Numbered from the stretch's first letter, positions 34,463-45,405 are shown. The stretch is 64,000 bases of DNA from Oceanicaulis sp. (GCA_040112665.1 CP157796.1:2877501-2941500); one strand, 5' to 3'. Program-made: numbers and translations. The notes: generated by a model from the letters alone, not told the origin.

Positions 34463-34585
34463 CTCGCTTCCCGTGCGACCGGAGGGAGACACGGGACCTA
34501 CCGCATGCGCTCAGCAACGTGGCTGAGTGTTTCCGGTAGGTCCCGGCTCGGCGCGCTGACGCGCTTGGCCGGGAAGCGAAGGGAG
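34463..34585. repeat. Dispersed palindromic element, copy B
   Basis: Same arms as the copy at 26.7 kb: CGCTTCCCG (34465) with CCGGGAAGCG (34569), CGGGACCTACCG (34492) with CGGTAGGTCCCG (34534), GCTCAGC with GCTGAGT. The segments between arms differ from copy A, so only the paired parts are kept. Confidence 0.8.
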
Positions 34586-34627
34586 GGAAACGTGGCGCGT
34601 GTGAGCGCGCCTTATCCCGCACACGGT

Positions 34628-34668
34628 CCCGGCCCTTCCCCCGGATCAGGTCCGGGGGTTCGGCCGGG
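34628..34668. repeat. Nested perfect palindrome, REP-like
   Basis: CCCGGCC outside and CCCCCGGA inside, with TCAGG as loop, then TCCGGGGG and GGCCGGG. No U-run follows, so it is not a usual terminator. CCCCCGGATCAGGTCCGGGGG-type palindromes are common extragenic repeats in alphaproteobacteria. Confidence 0.6.
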
Positions 34669-34829
34669 AATTCAGGGCGGTGGGGCGGTCGTTATCCCCG
34701 GCCTTATCCGCCTCTTTCGCGCAGCCGGTATACTTCTCCCCCTCTTCACCCGGTTAAGGCGGCGGTCGCGACGCGTCACGGTCGGGGTGAGGGGCGGTGT
34801 CCGGCGGGGCGGCCGCTTCAGCCTGGGGA

Positions 34830-34851
34830 AATCCCCGGGCTGGATGCGAGG
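34830..34851. repeat. Short extragenic stem-loop
   Basis: AGCC-T-GGGGA and TCCCC-G-GGCT around AA; one central mismatch. No U-run follows. Confidence 0.4.
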
Positions 34852-35208
34852 CGGCGGTCCGGGTCGGAGTGACCGAGGTCGAAATCCCGGCGAAGCGCGC
34901 CCAAACCCCGCAATGGCCCACCCCGGCGTGACCGGGGCCGGCTGAGCGGGGCGAAGCAAGCCGTACCCGCCGGGCTATACAGCAACCGTAAGGTATCGGC
35001 CCGTACTCACAGCACCGGGCGCGGGCGTTTCGTCCGGCTTCTAGAACCTTTGCAATTGCGTTCGGCCGAACGGCCGCCCGCGCCGACCGTCTTCTCTCAT
35101 CGCCTCGCGCAAGATTTGCGGCGAGGGTTTCGGCGCAGGGGGGCGCCGCCCGCTTTACTCCGCCCGCCAGCGCCCTACCCTCGCGGCGAACCGAGAGGGA
35201 GACACGCC

Positions 35209-36219
35209 ATGATCCGCGCCTGGGCCGCGAAATCCGCCGGAGCGAAATTCGAGATCGCCGAGTACGACCCCGGCCCGATGCGGCCCGACGATGTCGAGAT
35301 CGATGTCACCAGCTGCGGGCTCTGCCATTCCGATCTGTCGCTTTACGAGGACGAATGGGGGATCACGAAATTCCCGCTCGTGCCCGGCCACGAAGTCGTC
35401 GGAAAGATCACCCAGGTCGGCGAGACTGTCAGCCATCTCGAGCCTGGCGATACCGTGGGCGTAGGCTGGTTCTCGCGCTCCTGCCTTGTCTGCGATCCCT
35501 GCCTTCACGGCGACCACAACATGTGCGCAACCGTCGAGCAGATCGCGGTGGGCCGGTATGGCGGTTTCGCCGAGAAGGTCCGCGTTCAGGCCAGCTGGGC
35601 GAACCGTCTGCCCGACGATCTCAAGGCCGAGGACGCAGGCCCGCTCTTCTGCGGCGGGATCACCGTGTTCAACCCGATCGTCCAGTTCGGCGTGAAGCCC
35701 ACCGACCGCGTCGGCGTGGTCGGCATCGGCGGGCTGGGCCATCTGGCGCTTCAGTTCCTGAGGGCCTGGGGCTGCGAGGTGACCGCCTTCACCTCCACCG
35801 GCTCGAAAGCCGAGGAGGCGAAACGCCTGGGCGCACACCGGGTCGTCGACAGCCGGTCGGAAGAGGCGCTCAAGGCCGAGGCGGGCCGGTTCGATTTCAT
35901 CCTGTCCACCGTCGCCGTCGATCTGGACTGGAGCCTTTATCTCAACGCACTCGGCCCGCGCGGCCGGCTTCACACGGTCGGCGTGCCGCCCAAGCCCATC
36001 AAGGCGCACGCCTTCCAGCTTCTGGGAAACCAGCGCTCGGTCTCCGGCTCGCCGCTGGGCAGCCCGGCGACCATCCGCGACATGCTCGATTTCTGCGCCC
36101 GGCACGGGATAACCCCCCAGGTCGAGCGCATGGGCATGAGCCGGATCGGCGAGGCGATGGAAAAGCTCAAGTCCGGCTCCCCGCGCTACCGGATCGTGCT
36201 GGACAACGATTTCGGGTGA
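35209..36219 (+). CDS. Zinc-dependent alcohol dehydrogenase, cinnamyl/YahK-like type
   Basis: A 336-residue medium-chain dehydrogenase. Catalytic zinc residues are Cys36, His61 and Glu62 and the last is Cys148; the structural zinc uses Cys92, Cys95, Cys98 and Cys106. The Rossmann loop is GIGGLG at 172-177, and the following FTSTGSK carries small hydroxyl residues instead of an acid, which favours NADPH. It probably reduces aldehydes. The start is ATG 35209 after GAGAGGGAGA. A TTG-started HDAC-like gene follows three bases behind the stop, so the pair is an operon. Confidence 0.93.
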   Translation: MIRAWAAKSAGAKFEIAEYDPGPMRPDDVEIDVTSCGLCHSDLSLYEDEWGITKFPLVPGHEVVGKITQVGETVSHLEPGDTVGVGWFSRSCLVCDPCLHGDHNMCATVEQIAVGRYGGFAEKVRVQASWANRLPDDLKAEDAGPLFCGGITVFNPIVQFGVKPTDRVGVVGIGGLGHLALQFLRAWGCEVTAFTSTGSKAEEAKRLGAHRVVDSRSEEALKAEAGRFDFILSTVAVDLDWSLYLNALGPRGRLHTVGVPPKPIKAHAFQLLGNQRSVSGSPLGSPATIRDMLDFCARHGITPQVERMGMSRIGEAMEKLKSGSPRYRIVLDNDFG

Positions 36220-36222
36220 GTC

Positions 36223-37140
36223 TTGCTGCCCATCGTCCACCATCCCGCCTATGTCGCCGAGGACGTGCCGGCCACCCACCGCTTTCCGATGGGAAAGTTC
36301 AGGGCGGTGGCCGAAGCCTGCGTTCGCACAGGGCTCGCGGCGTCTTTCGAGGACTTCCACAGGCCCGCCCCGGCGCCGGAAAGCTGGCTCGCCCTGGCTC
36401 ACGACCCGGCCTATGTCGATCAGGTCTGCCGGCAGACCGTTCCGGCGCCGCTCGAACGAAAAATCGGGTTCAAGATGACCGCGCCTGTCGCCCTGCGCTC
36501 GCGCTGCGCTGTGGCGGGCACCGCGCTGGCCGCGCGGCTGGCGCTTGAGCACGGCGCGGCGTGCAACACCGCAGGCGGCAGCCATCACGCCGCCCATGAC
36601 GGCGGTGCGGGGTTCTGCGTCTTCAACGACGTCGCGGTCGCCGCGCGGCTGATGCAGGCCGAAGGGCTGGCGCGCCGGGTGCTGGTGATCGATCTCGACG
36701 TCCATCAGGGCGACGGCACGGCCCGCATCTTCAAGGCCGACGCGAGCGTCTTCACCCTGTCGGTGCATTGCGAGGAGAACTGGCCGCGCCGCAAGGCGGT
36801 CTCCGACCTCGATCTCGGCCTTCCGCGCGGGACCGGCGACGCAGACTATCTCAAAGCGGCGAAAGCGGCGGTCGAGAACGCGCTGGAAGCCGCCCGGCCC
36901 GATCTGGTTTTCTATAACGCCGGTGTCGATCCCCATCGCGAGGACCGGCTGGGCCTGCTCGACCTCACCGACGCCGGCCTCGCCGCGCGCGAGGCCATGG
37001 TGTTCGAGGCGGTGATGCGGCGGGGCGTGCCGATCGTCGGGGTGCTCGGCGGCGGCTATTCGCGCGATATCGAGGCGCTGGCGGGCCGGCACGTGCTTCT
37101 GCACAGGGCGGCCGCCGAGGCGCTCTCGGCCTATGCCTGA
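36223..37140 (+). CDS. Histone deacetylase-superfamily hydrolase
   Basis: A 305-residue zinc amidohydrolase related to acetylpolyamine amidohydrolases and HDACs. The tandem histidines of the active site are in GGSHHAAHD, and the zinc ligands appear as DLDVHQGDG (Asp and His) and NAGVDPHREDRLG (Asp). The N-terminal YVAEDVPATHRFPMGKF is typical of the HDAC-like bacterial group. It likely removes an acetyl or other acyl group from a polyamine or small amide. The start is TTG three bases after the dehydrogenase stop, inferred because no ATG fits the conserved LPIVHHPAY. Confidence 0.9.
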   Translation: MLPIVHHPAYVAEDVPATHRFPMGKFRAVAEACVRTGLAASFEDFHRPAPAPESWLALAHDPAYVDQVCRQTVPAPLERKIGFKMTAPVALRSRCAVAGTALAARLALEHGAACNTAGGSHHAAHDGGAGFCVFNDVAVAARLMQAEGLARRVLVIDLDVHQGDGTARIFKADASVFTLSVHCEENWPRRKAVSDLDLGLPRGTGDADYLKAAKAAVENALEAARPDLVFYNAGVDPHREDRLGLLDLTDAGLAAREAMVFEAVMRRGVPIVGVLGGGYSRDIEALAGRHVLLHRAAAEALSAYA

Positions 37141-37150
37141 CGGCCGGCGC

Positions 37151-37191
37151 AAAAAAATCCCCGCCGCTCCGGGGGGAGGCGCGGCGGGGAT
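37151..37191 (-). terminator. Rho-independent terminator of the leftward DCC/DUF2256 pair
   Basis: Read on the minus strand: ATCCCCGCCGC, GC-rich loop, GCGGCGGGGAT and then a seven-base U-run. On the plus strand no U-run follows. Confidence 0.85.
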
Positions 37192-37321
37192 GAAGGCCGG
37201 CTGCGTGCCGGCCCGTCCAATCGGGGAACCAGACGGGATCAACGCTGTTGATGGGAGCACTTTGGGGCCCGCCACCTTTCCCGGCGCTGTCGGAAACATG
37301 TCTTCTTCGAAATGTGGCGGC

Positions 37322-37480
37322 TCAACGCGCCCCGGCGCAGCGCTTGGAGCAGTATTTCACCGCCTCCCAGTCGCGCGCCCATTTCTTGCGCCAGGCGAAG
37401 GGCCGGCCGCAGGAGACGCAGGTCTTCTCAGGCAGATCCGCCTTGGCGGTGCGCCGGCCCCGATGGGTGTTTTTCGCCAT
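37322..37480 (-). CDS. DUF2256 family zinc-ribbon protein
   Basis: A 52-residue protein, found by reading the minus strand by eye, from ATG at 37480 to TGA. It begins [16 protein letters not shown] and holds two cysteine pairs, CVSC and CSKRC, which must bind zinc, with the family's RPFAWRKKW between. DUF2256 proteins are short and commonly sit by cryptochrome/photolyase and renalase-like genes. It starts 18 bases after the DCC-family gene stop, so it is its operon partner. Function is not known. Confidence 0.88.
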   Translation of the reverse strand: MAKNTHRGRRTAKADLPEKTCVSCGRPFAWRKKWARDWEAVKYCSKRCAGAR

Positions 37481-37498
37481 GAGAGCCGCCGCCCGAGC

Positions 37499-37927
37499 TC
37501 AGCCCGACAGGCGCCGCGCCACCGCCTGAATCTGCGGCCTGACGATGAGGAAGACCCGATAAAGCCCCTCGCCGATCCAGACGAAGGGCGGCAGGGCGGC
37601 GACCCGGCCCAGCGTCCGCCAACCCGGCGTCGCTTTCCAGAGTTCGGCGAACGCCGCCGCGCCGGAGACGAGCGTTCCGTCGGGCTTGCGCACGTGAAAC
37701 CGGCCCAGCGCCTGCTCACGGCTGATCTCGGCGGGCGGGCCGTTTTCGGTGAGGTCGACGAACTCGGCCTCCGCGCCAGAGCGGCGGTAAAGGCCGATCT
37801 CCGCCCGGCAAAGCGGGCAGGCGCCGTCGAAATAGACCGCGCACGCCCCTTCGCGCCCAGCCGCCGTGTCTGCGGCGCCGGGTTCAGGCGCAGGCGATTC
37901 AGTCGTTTTTTGCGTTTGACCGTCCAT
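37499..37927 (-). CDS. DCC-family thiol-disulfide oxidoreductase-like protein (DUF393)
   Basis: From ATG 37927 it has 142 residues (a GTG at 37954 is also possible). The hallmark is YFDGACPLCRAEIGLYRR, with the DxxCPxC active-site pair of the DCC family. A C-terminal hydrophobic part (GRVAALPPFVWIGEGLYRVF) may touch the membrane. It likely handles thiol/disulfide chemistry. It is read leftward with DUF2256 and is divergent, only 44 bases apart, from a flavin oxidoreductase gene; this combination is often found by photolyase genes. Confidence 0.86.
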   Translation of the reverse strand: MDGQTQKTTESPAPEPGAADTAAGREGACAVYFDGACPLCRAEIGLYRRSGAEAEFVDLTENGPPAEISREQALGRFHVRKPDGTLVSGAAAFAELWKATPGWRTLGRVAALPPFVWIGEGLYRVFLIVRPQIQAVARRLSG

Positions 37928-37971
37928 ATCAGCCAAACTTAGAGCGTCGACCACAGAGGAACAGAGGGCGG

Positions 37972-38958
37972 ATGCGGGTTGCGGTGATTGGAGCGGGGCT
38001 CGCCGGAGCGTCGGCAGCGCGGGCGCTGAAAGCGGCGGGCGCGGACGTCACGCTGTTCGACAAGGGTCGCGGGCCGGGCGGCCGGCTGTCCACCCGGCGC
38101 GTGGAGACCCCGCTGGGTGAAATCGCCTTCGACCATGGCTGCCAGTTCGTCACCGCGCGCACCGAAAGCTTCGCCGCCTTCCTGAAGGCGGCCGAGGCGT
38201 CCGGCGCCGCCGCCCCTTGGCCCGGGCGGCTGGTGAGCATCGACCGCTACGCCAATATCGAACCGCTGCAGGAACGCGAGCGCTGGGTCGGGGCGCCCGG
38301 CATGAACGGGCTGGTCAAGGCCGCGCTCGACGGCTTCGCCCCGCAGTTCGGCCGCCGCGCCGCACGCCTGCGCGGTAGGCCCGGCGACTGGACCGTGAAG
38401 TTCGAGGACGGCTCGGAAGAGGCCGGTTTCGAGCGCGTCGCCCTCACCCTGCCGCCCGAACAGCTGATCGACTTTCTCGCCCGCAGCGACGGGGACTATC
38501 CCGAAATCATCGCCGAAGCGCGCGGCGTGGAGATCACGCCGTGCTGGACGGTGATGGCCGCGATCGACACGCCATACGATCCCGGATTCGACGGCGCGCA
38601 AATCTATGGCGGCGGCCTGCGCTGGATCGCGCGCATGGCCTCGAGGCCCGGACGCGCGCAGACCGAGGCGGTCGTGCTGCAGGCGAGCCCGGACTGGTCG
38701 CAAAGCTTCCTTGAGGAAGACCCCGACACCGTCGCGCGCATGCTGTGCGAGGAGGCCTATGTCCGCTTCGTCATGCCAGAGCCGGCCTGGAGCGCTGCGC
38801 ATCGCTGGCGCTACGCGCTCGTCGCCCGGCCGGCCGGCGAGCCGTGCGCGCTCGACGAGACCGGGACCGTCGGCGTCGCGGGCGACTGGCGGCTCGGCCG
38901 CCGCGCCGAGCAGGCCTGGCTTTCGGGCGAAGCGCTCGGCCGGGCGCTCGCGAGCTGA
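37972..38958 (+). CDS. Renalase-like NAD(P)/FAD-dependent oxidoreductase
   Basis: A 328-residue flavoprotein with the N-terminal FAD-binding loop VIGAGLAGASAARALK and the FDKGRGPGGRLSTRR stretch of renalase-like proteins, plus a C-terminal GVAGDWRLGRRAEQAWLSG that closes the FAD site. It likely oxidises a small NAD(P)H-like or amine molecule. It is divergent from the DCC-family gene and follows the same neighbourhood pattern (DUF2256, DCC, renalase-like), known beside cryptochrome-type photolyases, but no photolyase is present in this window. Confidence 0.9.
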   Translation: MRVAVIGAGLAGASAARALKAAGADVTLFDKGRGPGGRLSTRRVETPLGEIAFDHGCQFVTARTESFAAFLKAAEASGAAAPWPGRLVSIDRYANIEPLQERERWVGAPGMNGLVKAALDGFAPQFGRRAARLRGRPGDWTVKFEDGSEEAGFERVALTLPPEQLIDFLARSDGDYPEIIAEARGVEITPCWTVMAAIDTPYDPGFDGAQIYGGGLRWIARMASRPGRAQTEAVVLQASPDWSQSFLEEDPDTVARMLCEEAYVRFVMPEPAWSAAHRWRYALVARPAGEPCALDETGTVGVAGDWRLGRRAEQAWLSGEALGRALAS

Positions 38959-39011
38959 CCGCCCGCCCCTCGGGGCTTCGCGCCGCCGCGCTTCGGCGCT
39001 AGACACCGGCC

Positions 39012-40334
39012 ATGACCGCCGCCCGCCTCACCCGCCGCGCGCTGTTCGCCCGCGCCGTGCCCGTCATGGGCGCAAACATCGCGACGCCGCTGGTGGGCCT
39101 GGTCGACCTCGCCGTGATCGGCCGGACAGGCTCGACGGAAGCCATTGCAGCCGTGGCGCTGGGCGGGCTGGTCTTCAACGCGCTCTACTGGTCGCTGGGC
39201 TTTCTGAGGATGGGCGCGACCGCGCTCGCCGCCCAGGCCGAAGGCGGCGAGCCTGAAGACAGCGCAGCGGTGTTCTGGCGCGGCGCCGGCACCGGCGTGG
39301 TCCTCGGCGCGGTCCTGCTCGTCCTGCAGAGCCTGATCGCGCCCCTGATATTCCTCGCGTTTTCGGGCGGTGAAACCGTCGAAGGCGAAGCGCGGGCCTA
39401 TTTCGACGCGCGCATCTGGGGCGCTCCGGCCGCGCTCGCAGGCTTTGCGATTTACGGCTGGCTGATCGGACTGGGCCTGACCGGCCGGGCGCTGGCGCTG
39501 CAGATCGCGCTCAACCTCGCCAACGCCGCCCTGTCGCTCTGGTTCGTGCTGGGGCTCGATCTCGGCGTAGCCGGCGCGGGCGCTGCGAGCGCGGCGGCGC
39601 AGTGGATCCACCTCGCAGCCGCCGGCCTCATCGTGCTCGGCCCCTTACGCAAACGAGCCGCGCCGGACGCCGCCCGCCTTCTCGACCGGAGCAAGCTCGC
39701 CCGATTGTTTTCGGTGAACCGGGACATCTTCCTGCGTACGCTCGCGCTTCTGGCCGGGTTCTACTGGTTCAACGAGGCGAGCCTCAGGCTCGGCGCGGAC
39801 ATCCTCGCTGCGAACGCGATCCTGCTTCAGTTCATCTCGATCAGCGCCTTCTTCCTGGACGCCTTCGCCCATGTCGCCGAAGCCGAGACCGGCAGGGCCG
39901 CCGGCGCCCGCGACTGGACGGGCCTGAAGCGCGCCTTCAGGCTGACGAGCGAGCTCGCCGCGGCGTGCGCGATTTTGCTGGGGCTGGGGTTCCTGATCGG
40001 CGGGCAGGCCTTCATCCACGCCATGACCGACGAGCCGGCCGTACGCGCCGCCGCCGGCGCGGCGATCGTGTGGTGCGCGCTGGTGCCGATCGCGGGCTGG
40101 CCGAGCTGGCAGCTCGACGGTCTGATGATCGGCACGACGCGCGGCCCGCTCATGCGCAACGCCATGGCAGCTGCGCTGGTCATCTACCTCGCGCTCGACG
40201 CCCTGCTGCGCCCCGCCTTCGGCGCAGACGGGCTGTGGCTGGCGTTCCTGCTCTACTACGTCGCCCGCGCAGGCACGCTGGCTTTGGGCTGGCGTGGGCT
40301 CAGGCGTGACGTTCTGGCGGGAAAGACCGGCTAG
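39012..40334 (+). CDS. MATE-family efflux transporter, DinF-like
   Basis: A 440-residue protein with twelve predicted membrane helices in two sixes. The N-terminal GANIATPLVGLVDLAVIGRTGS is the MATE pattern and the second half has the matching FYWFNEASLRLGADILAANAIL; the sequence resembles the DinF/prokaryotic group. It would export drugs or oxidised metabolites with sodium or protons. The last codon overlaps the convergent pyrD stop by four bases (CTAG), so there is no room for a terminator. Confidence 0.92.
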   Translation: MTAARLTRRALFARAVPVMGANIATPLVGLVDLAVIGRTGSTEAIAAVALGGLVFNALYWSLGFLRMGATALAAQAEGGEPEDSAAVFWRGAGTGVVLGAVLLVLQSLIAPLIFLAFSGGETVEGEARAYFDARIWGAPAALAGFAIYGWLIGLGLTGRALALQIALNLANAALSLWFVLGLDLGVAGAGAASAAAQWIHLAAAGLIVLGPLRKRAAPDAARLLDRSKLARLFSVNRDIFLRTLALLAGFYWFNEASLRLGADILAANAILLQFISISAFFLDAFAHVAEAETGRAAGARDWTGLKRAFRLTSELAAACAILLGLGFLIGGQAFIHAMTDEPAVRAAAGAAIVWCALVPIAGWPSWQLDGLMIGTTRGPLMRNAMAAALVIYLALDALLRPAFGADGLWLAFLLYYVARAGTLALGWRGLRRDVLAGKTG

Positions 40335-41368
40335 AGATCGGCGCCCACCGCGTCGGCGAGCCGCTCGTATCCGTCCCGCTTCAATAGCGTCGCGAGCCCG
40401 TCGCGGATCTTCACCGCCAGGGACGGGCCCTGATAGACGAGCGCGGTGTAGAGCTGGACCGCGTTCGCCCCGGCGCGGATCTTCGCATAGGCCGTATCGG
40501 GCCCGTCCACGCCGCCCACCCCGATGATCGGCATGTCCGGGCCGGCCGCGCGGCGCACCTTTTTGAGAACCTCGGTGGAGGCCTCGAACAGCGGCGCGCC
40601 GGACAGCCCGCCGGTCTCGCCGGAATGCCGGCTCTGAAGCGTTTCGGGCCGGGCGATCGTGGTGTTCGACACGATCAGCCCTGAAAGCTTGTGCCGGACC
40701 ACGGCAGCGACGAGCGCGTCGATATCGGCGTCCTCGACGTCGGGCGCGATCTTCAGGAAGACCGGTTCGGCCCAGCGCGCGTCGTTGACCTTCTTGAGAA
40801 GGTCGTCGAGCGCCGCGCCGGTCTGCAGCCCGCGCAGGCCAGGCGTGTTCGGCGAGGAGATGTTCACGGTGAAGAAATCGGCGAGCCCGGACAGCGCCTT
40901 CAGCCCCGCCGCATAATCTGCCGCCCGGTCCTCGCTGTCCTTGTTGGCGCCGAGATTGACCCCGATCACGCCCGGCGCGGGATCAGCCTGGCGCGCCTCG
41001 AGCCGGGCCTTCACCACGTCGAGGCCCTCATTGTTGAAGCCCATGCGGTTGATGACCGCCCTGTCCTCGCGCAGCCGGAACAGGCGCGGCTGCGGATTGC
41101 CCGGCTGCGGGCGCGGGGTGACCGCGCCGACCTCGACGAAGGAGAACCCGGCGCGCAGGAGCGCGTCCGGCGCCTCGGCGTTCTTGTCGAACCCGGCGGC
41201 GAGCCCGACCGGATGGGCGAGCTCCAGCCCGGCGATCGCCGTGCTCAGCACCGGATCGGCGCTCGCTGAGGCCTTCGGCCCGAAGCCGTGCTTGAGACCG
41301 GTCAGAGCGGCGCGATGGGCCGTCTCGGCGGGCAGGAAGGTCAGGAGCTTTGAAAGCGCGTCGCTCAT
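40331..41368 (-). CDS. pyrD: Dihydroorotate dehydrogenase (quinone), class 2
   Basis: A 345-residue flavin enzyme that oxidises dihydroorotate with ubiquinone at the inner membrane, in pyrimidine synthesis. The N-terminal amphipathic part, residues about 5-30 (LSKLLTFLPAETAHRAAL), supplies the quinone/membrane tunnel. The NISSPNTPGLR loop holds the catalytic Ser of class 2, and IGVGGVDGPDTAYAKIRAGA binds FMN. It overlaps the DUF952 gene by ATGA, making them one leftward operon, and converges with the MATE gene. Confidence 0.96.
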   Translation of the reverse strand: MSDALSKLLTFLPAETAHRAALTGLKHGFGPKASASADPVLSTAIAGLELAHPVGLAAGFDKNAEAPDALLRAGFSFVEVGAVTPRPQPGNPQPRLFRLREDRAVINRMGFNNEGLDVVKARLEARQADPAPGVIGVNLGANKDSEDRAADYAAGLKALSGLADFFTVNISSPNTPGLRGLQTGAALDDLLKKVNDARWAEPVFLKIAPDVEDADIDALVAAVVRHKLSGLIVSNTTIARPETLQSRHSGETGGLSGAPLFEASTEVLKKVRRAAGPDMPIIGVGGVDGPDTAYAKIRAGANAVQLYTALVYQGPSLAVKIRDGLATLLKRDGYERLADAVGADL

Positions 41369-41709
41369 GCCAGATCCTCGCCCAACCGCCAGCCGTCCTC
41401 GCCCTTCCGGATCAGGTGGACCGCGCGCACCGCGCTCCAGGGAATCGGGCCGTAAACATGGGGAAACAGCGCCCCGCCGCGCGAACGCTCCCAGCGCAGG
41501 GTCTCGCCCAGCGCGTCCGCGTCGATTTCGGCGACGGCCAGCCGTTCGGCGTCGGCGTAATGGGCCTCAAGCGTGCCGGCGAGCTGGTTCCGGGTCGAGC
41601 AATGGATGAAGCCGTCCGCACGGTCGAAGGCTTCACCTTCATACGCGCCAGCGGCGGCGGCGACGGCCAGCGCCTCGGGCGCGGCGATGCGGAAGACAGG
41701 GTCGGTCAT
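41365..41709 (-). CDS. DUF952 family protein
   Basis: A 114-residue cytoplasmic protein. Family marks are DGFIHCSTRNQLAGTL near the centre and HVYGPIPWSAV in the second half. DUF952 has a fold related to the ADP-ribosyltransferase-like group; no activity is established for this type. Start ATG 41709 opens the conserved MTDPVFRI; the frame is open further upstream into the divergent gap. It is first in a two-gene operon with pyrD. It is divergent from the S24 regulator. Confidence 0.87.
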   Translation of the reverse strand: MTDPVFRIAAPEALAVAAAAGAYEGEAFDRADGFIHCSTRNQLAGTLEAHYADAERLAVAEIDADALGETLRWERSRGGALFPHVYGPIPWSAVRAVHLIRKGEDGWRLGEDLA

Positions 41710-41824
41710 GGCCGCTCGCCTACCCCTGCAGACCGCCGCTGGCAAGCTCGGGGCGCGCCGGGACTGGCGACAGGAAAATTTTCCTGCTAGAGGACATAAA
41801 GCCGCCAATTGACCGGGAGCGCCC

Positions 41825-42451
41825 ATGCTCAGCCACGCCCAGATCTGGAAAGGCGTCGACCAGCTCGCCCGCCGCGCCGGCGCGAGCCCCTCGGGCCTCG
41901 CCCGCATGGCCGGGCTCGACCCCACCACCTTCAACCCCTCCAAGCGCGCGAGCGCAGACGGAACCAAGCCGCGCTGGCCCTCGACCGAAAGCCTCGCGAA
42001 GGTTTTGCAGGCGACCGGCGTGAGCTTTGAAGACTTCGCTGCGCTGGCGACCGGTTCGGGCGCAGGCCGGTCCGTGCCGCTCATCGGCTTTGCGCAAGCC
42101 GGCAGCCAGGGCTTTTTCGACGACGCCGGCTTTCCGGTGGGCGCGGGCTGGGAGGAGGTGCGCTTTCCCGGCGTGGAGGACGAGAACGCCTACGCGCTGG
42201 AGATTTCCGGGGACTCCATGGCGCCGGTCTATCGCGAGGGCGACCGGATCGTGGTCGCGCCTGACTCCCCGCCGCGCCGCGGCGACCGCGTGGTGGTGAA
42301 GACCCGCGGCGGCGAGGTGATGGCCAAGGAGCTGGGCCGGGTGACCGCCCGCACGGTCGAGCTGATCAGCCTCAACCCGGACTATGAGGACCGGGTGCTG
42401 GACGCCGCCGACATCGTCTGGATGGCCCGGATCGTCTGGGCGAGCCAGTAG
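41825..42451 (+). CDS. XRE-type regulator with LexA-like S24 peptidase domain
   Basis: A 208-residue protein. The N-terminal helix-turn-helix is residues about 15-65 (GASPSGLARMAGLDPTTFNP). The C-terminal S24 domain has the Ser nucleophile in EISGDSMAPVYREGD and the Lys general base in GGEVMAKEL, so autocleavage as in LexA or phage repressors is possible. The domain order is C2/CI-like. No phage genes flank it, so it looks like a chromosomal stress regulator. A terminator follows it. Confidence 0.9.
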   Translation: MLSHAQIWKGVDQLARRAGASPSGLARMAGLDPTTFNPSKRASADGTKPRWPSTESLAKVLQATGVSFEDFAALATGSGAGRSVPLIGFAQAGSQGFFDDAGFPVGAGWEEVRFPGVEDENAYALEISGDSMAPVYREGDRIVVAPDSPPRRGDRVVVKTRGGEVMAKELGRVTARTVELISLNPDYEDRVLDAADIVWMARIVWASQ

Positions 42452-42481
42452 CCGCGGTTTCGCGACACTCCCAGAATCGAA

Positions 42482-42515
42482 AAGGGCCGGAGCGAGAGCT
42501 CCGGCCCTTCCCGTT
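42482..42515. terminator. Bidirectional terminator
   Basis: AAGGGCCGGAGC (42482-42493), loop GAGA, GCTCCGGCCCTT (42498-42509). On the minus strand it is followed by TTTTCG, so it ends the TonB receptor gene as well as the S24 gene. Confidence 0.85.
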
Positions 42516-42532
42516 TCAGCGCGTGGCGTCGC

Positions 42533-45094
<2,562 letters not shown>

Positions 45095-45405
45095 CAGGAT
45101 GCATCCTCCATGAGATCGTCCCGTCGAAAGCGGGATTTTATTGTGCAGCGCAGCGTTCACGCCTGTCACAAGACTGTCTGATTTGCGGGAGCTGTTGAAG
45201 CGGTCGCGGAGGCGTTTCTTTAGTCCGGTGATCCCTTCGGCGGCGCTTCGAACCGGATTTCAAAAAACTGTTGCAGCAGCAACACGCCCTTGAAACTACA
45301 GGGTTTTGCTGCACCTGCGAAAAATGCAGTCCGCCGCCCCTTAACCGATCAGGAGGACCTAGCGGGTTAGCATGCTCGCGTTCAAGACCAGCGTGGAGCC
45401 GGGCG
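45095..45405. other. Divergent control region between the TonB receptor and an unknown gene
   Basis: About 310 bases without a gene. It contains the inverted repeat at 45269 and an A-rich stretch (CAAAAAACTG). No Fur-like box or other known operator was recognised by eye. Confidence 0.5.
45269..45284. promoter_or_regulatory. Inverted repeat TGTTGC-AGCA-GCAACA
   Basis: Perfect six-base arms around AGCA. Placed 175 bases before the TonB receptor start and 120 bases before the rightward gene; candidate operator for either. Confidence 0.35.

Larger units (their letters stand above)
34392..35208. other. Intergenic stretch of 0.8 kb with repeats and hairpins, no credible gene
   Basis: The open frames here are Arg/Pro-rich by-products of GC-rich DNA. 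From left to right it contains the second copy of the dispersed palindromic element (34463-34585), a perfect nested hairpin at 34628-34668, a further stem-loop at 34830-34851, and a stretch to about 35050 where I see no gene. The last 160 bases must hold the alcohol dehydrogenase promoter; GAGAGGGAGA is its ribosome site. Confidence 0.7.

Noticed and set aside
34505..34959. Arg/Pro/Gly-rich frames in the repeat gap
   Set aside because: They read through palindromic repeats, lack ribosome sites and would encode low-complexity products.
37428..37719. Other small frames over the DUF2256/DCC genes
   Set aside because: They overlap the DUF2256 and DCC coding frames, which carry clear cysteine motifs.
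41825..42451. Prophage repressor as sign of a phage
   Set aside because: The S24 gene stands among housekeeping genes (pyrD, DUF952, TonB receptor) with no phage neighbour.
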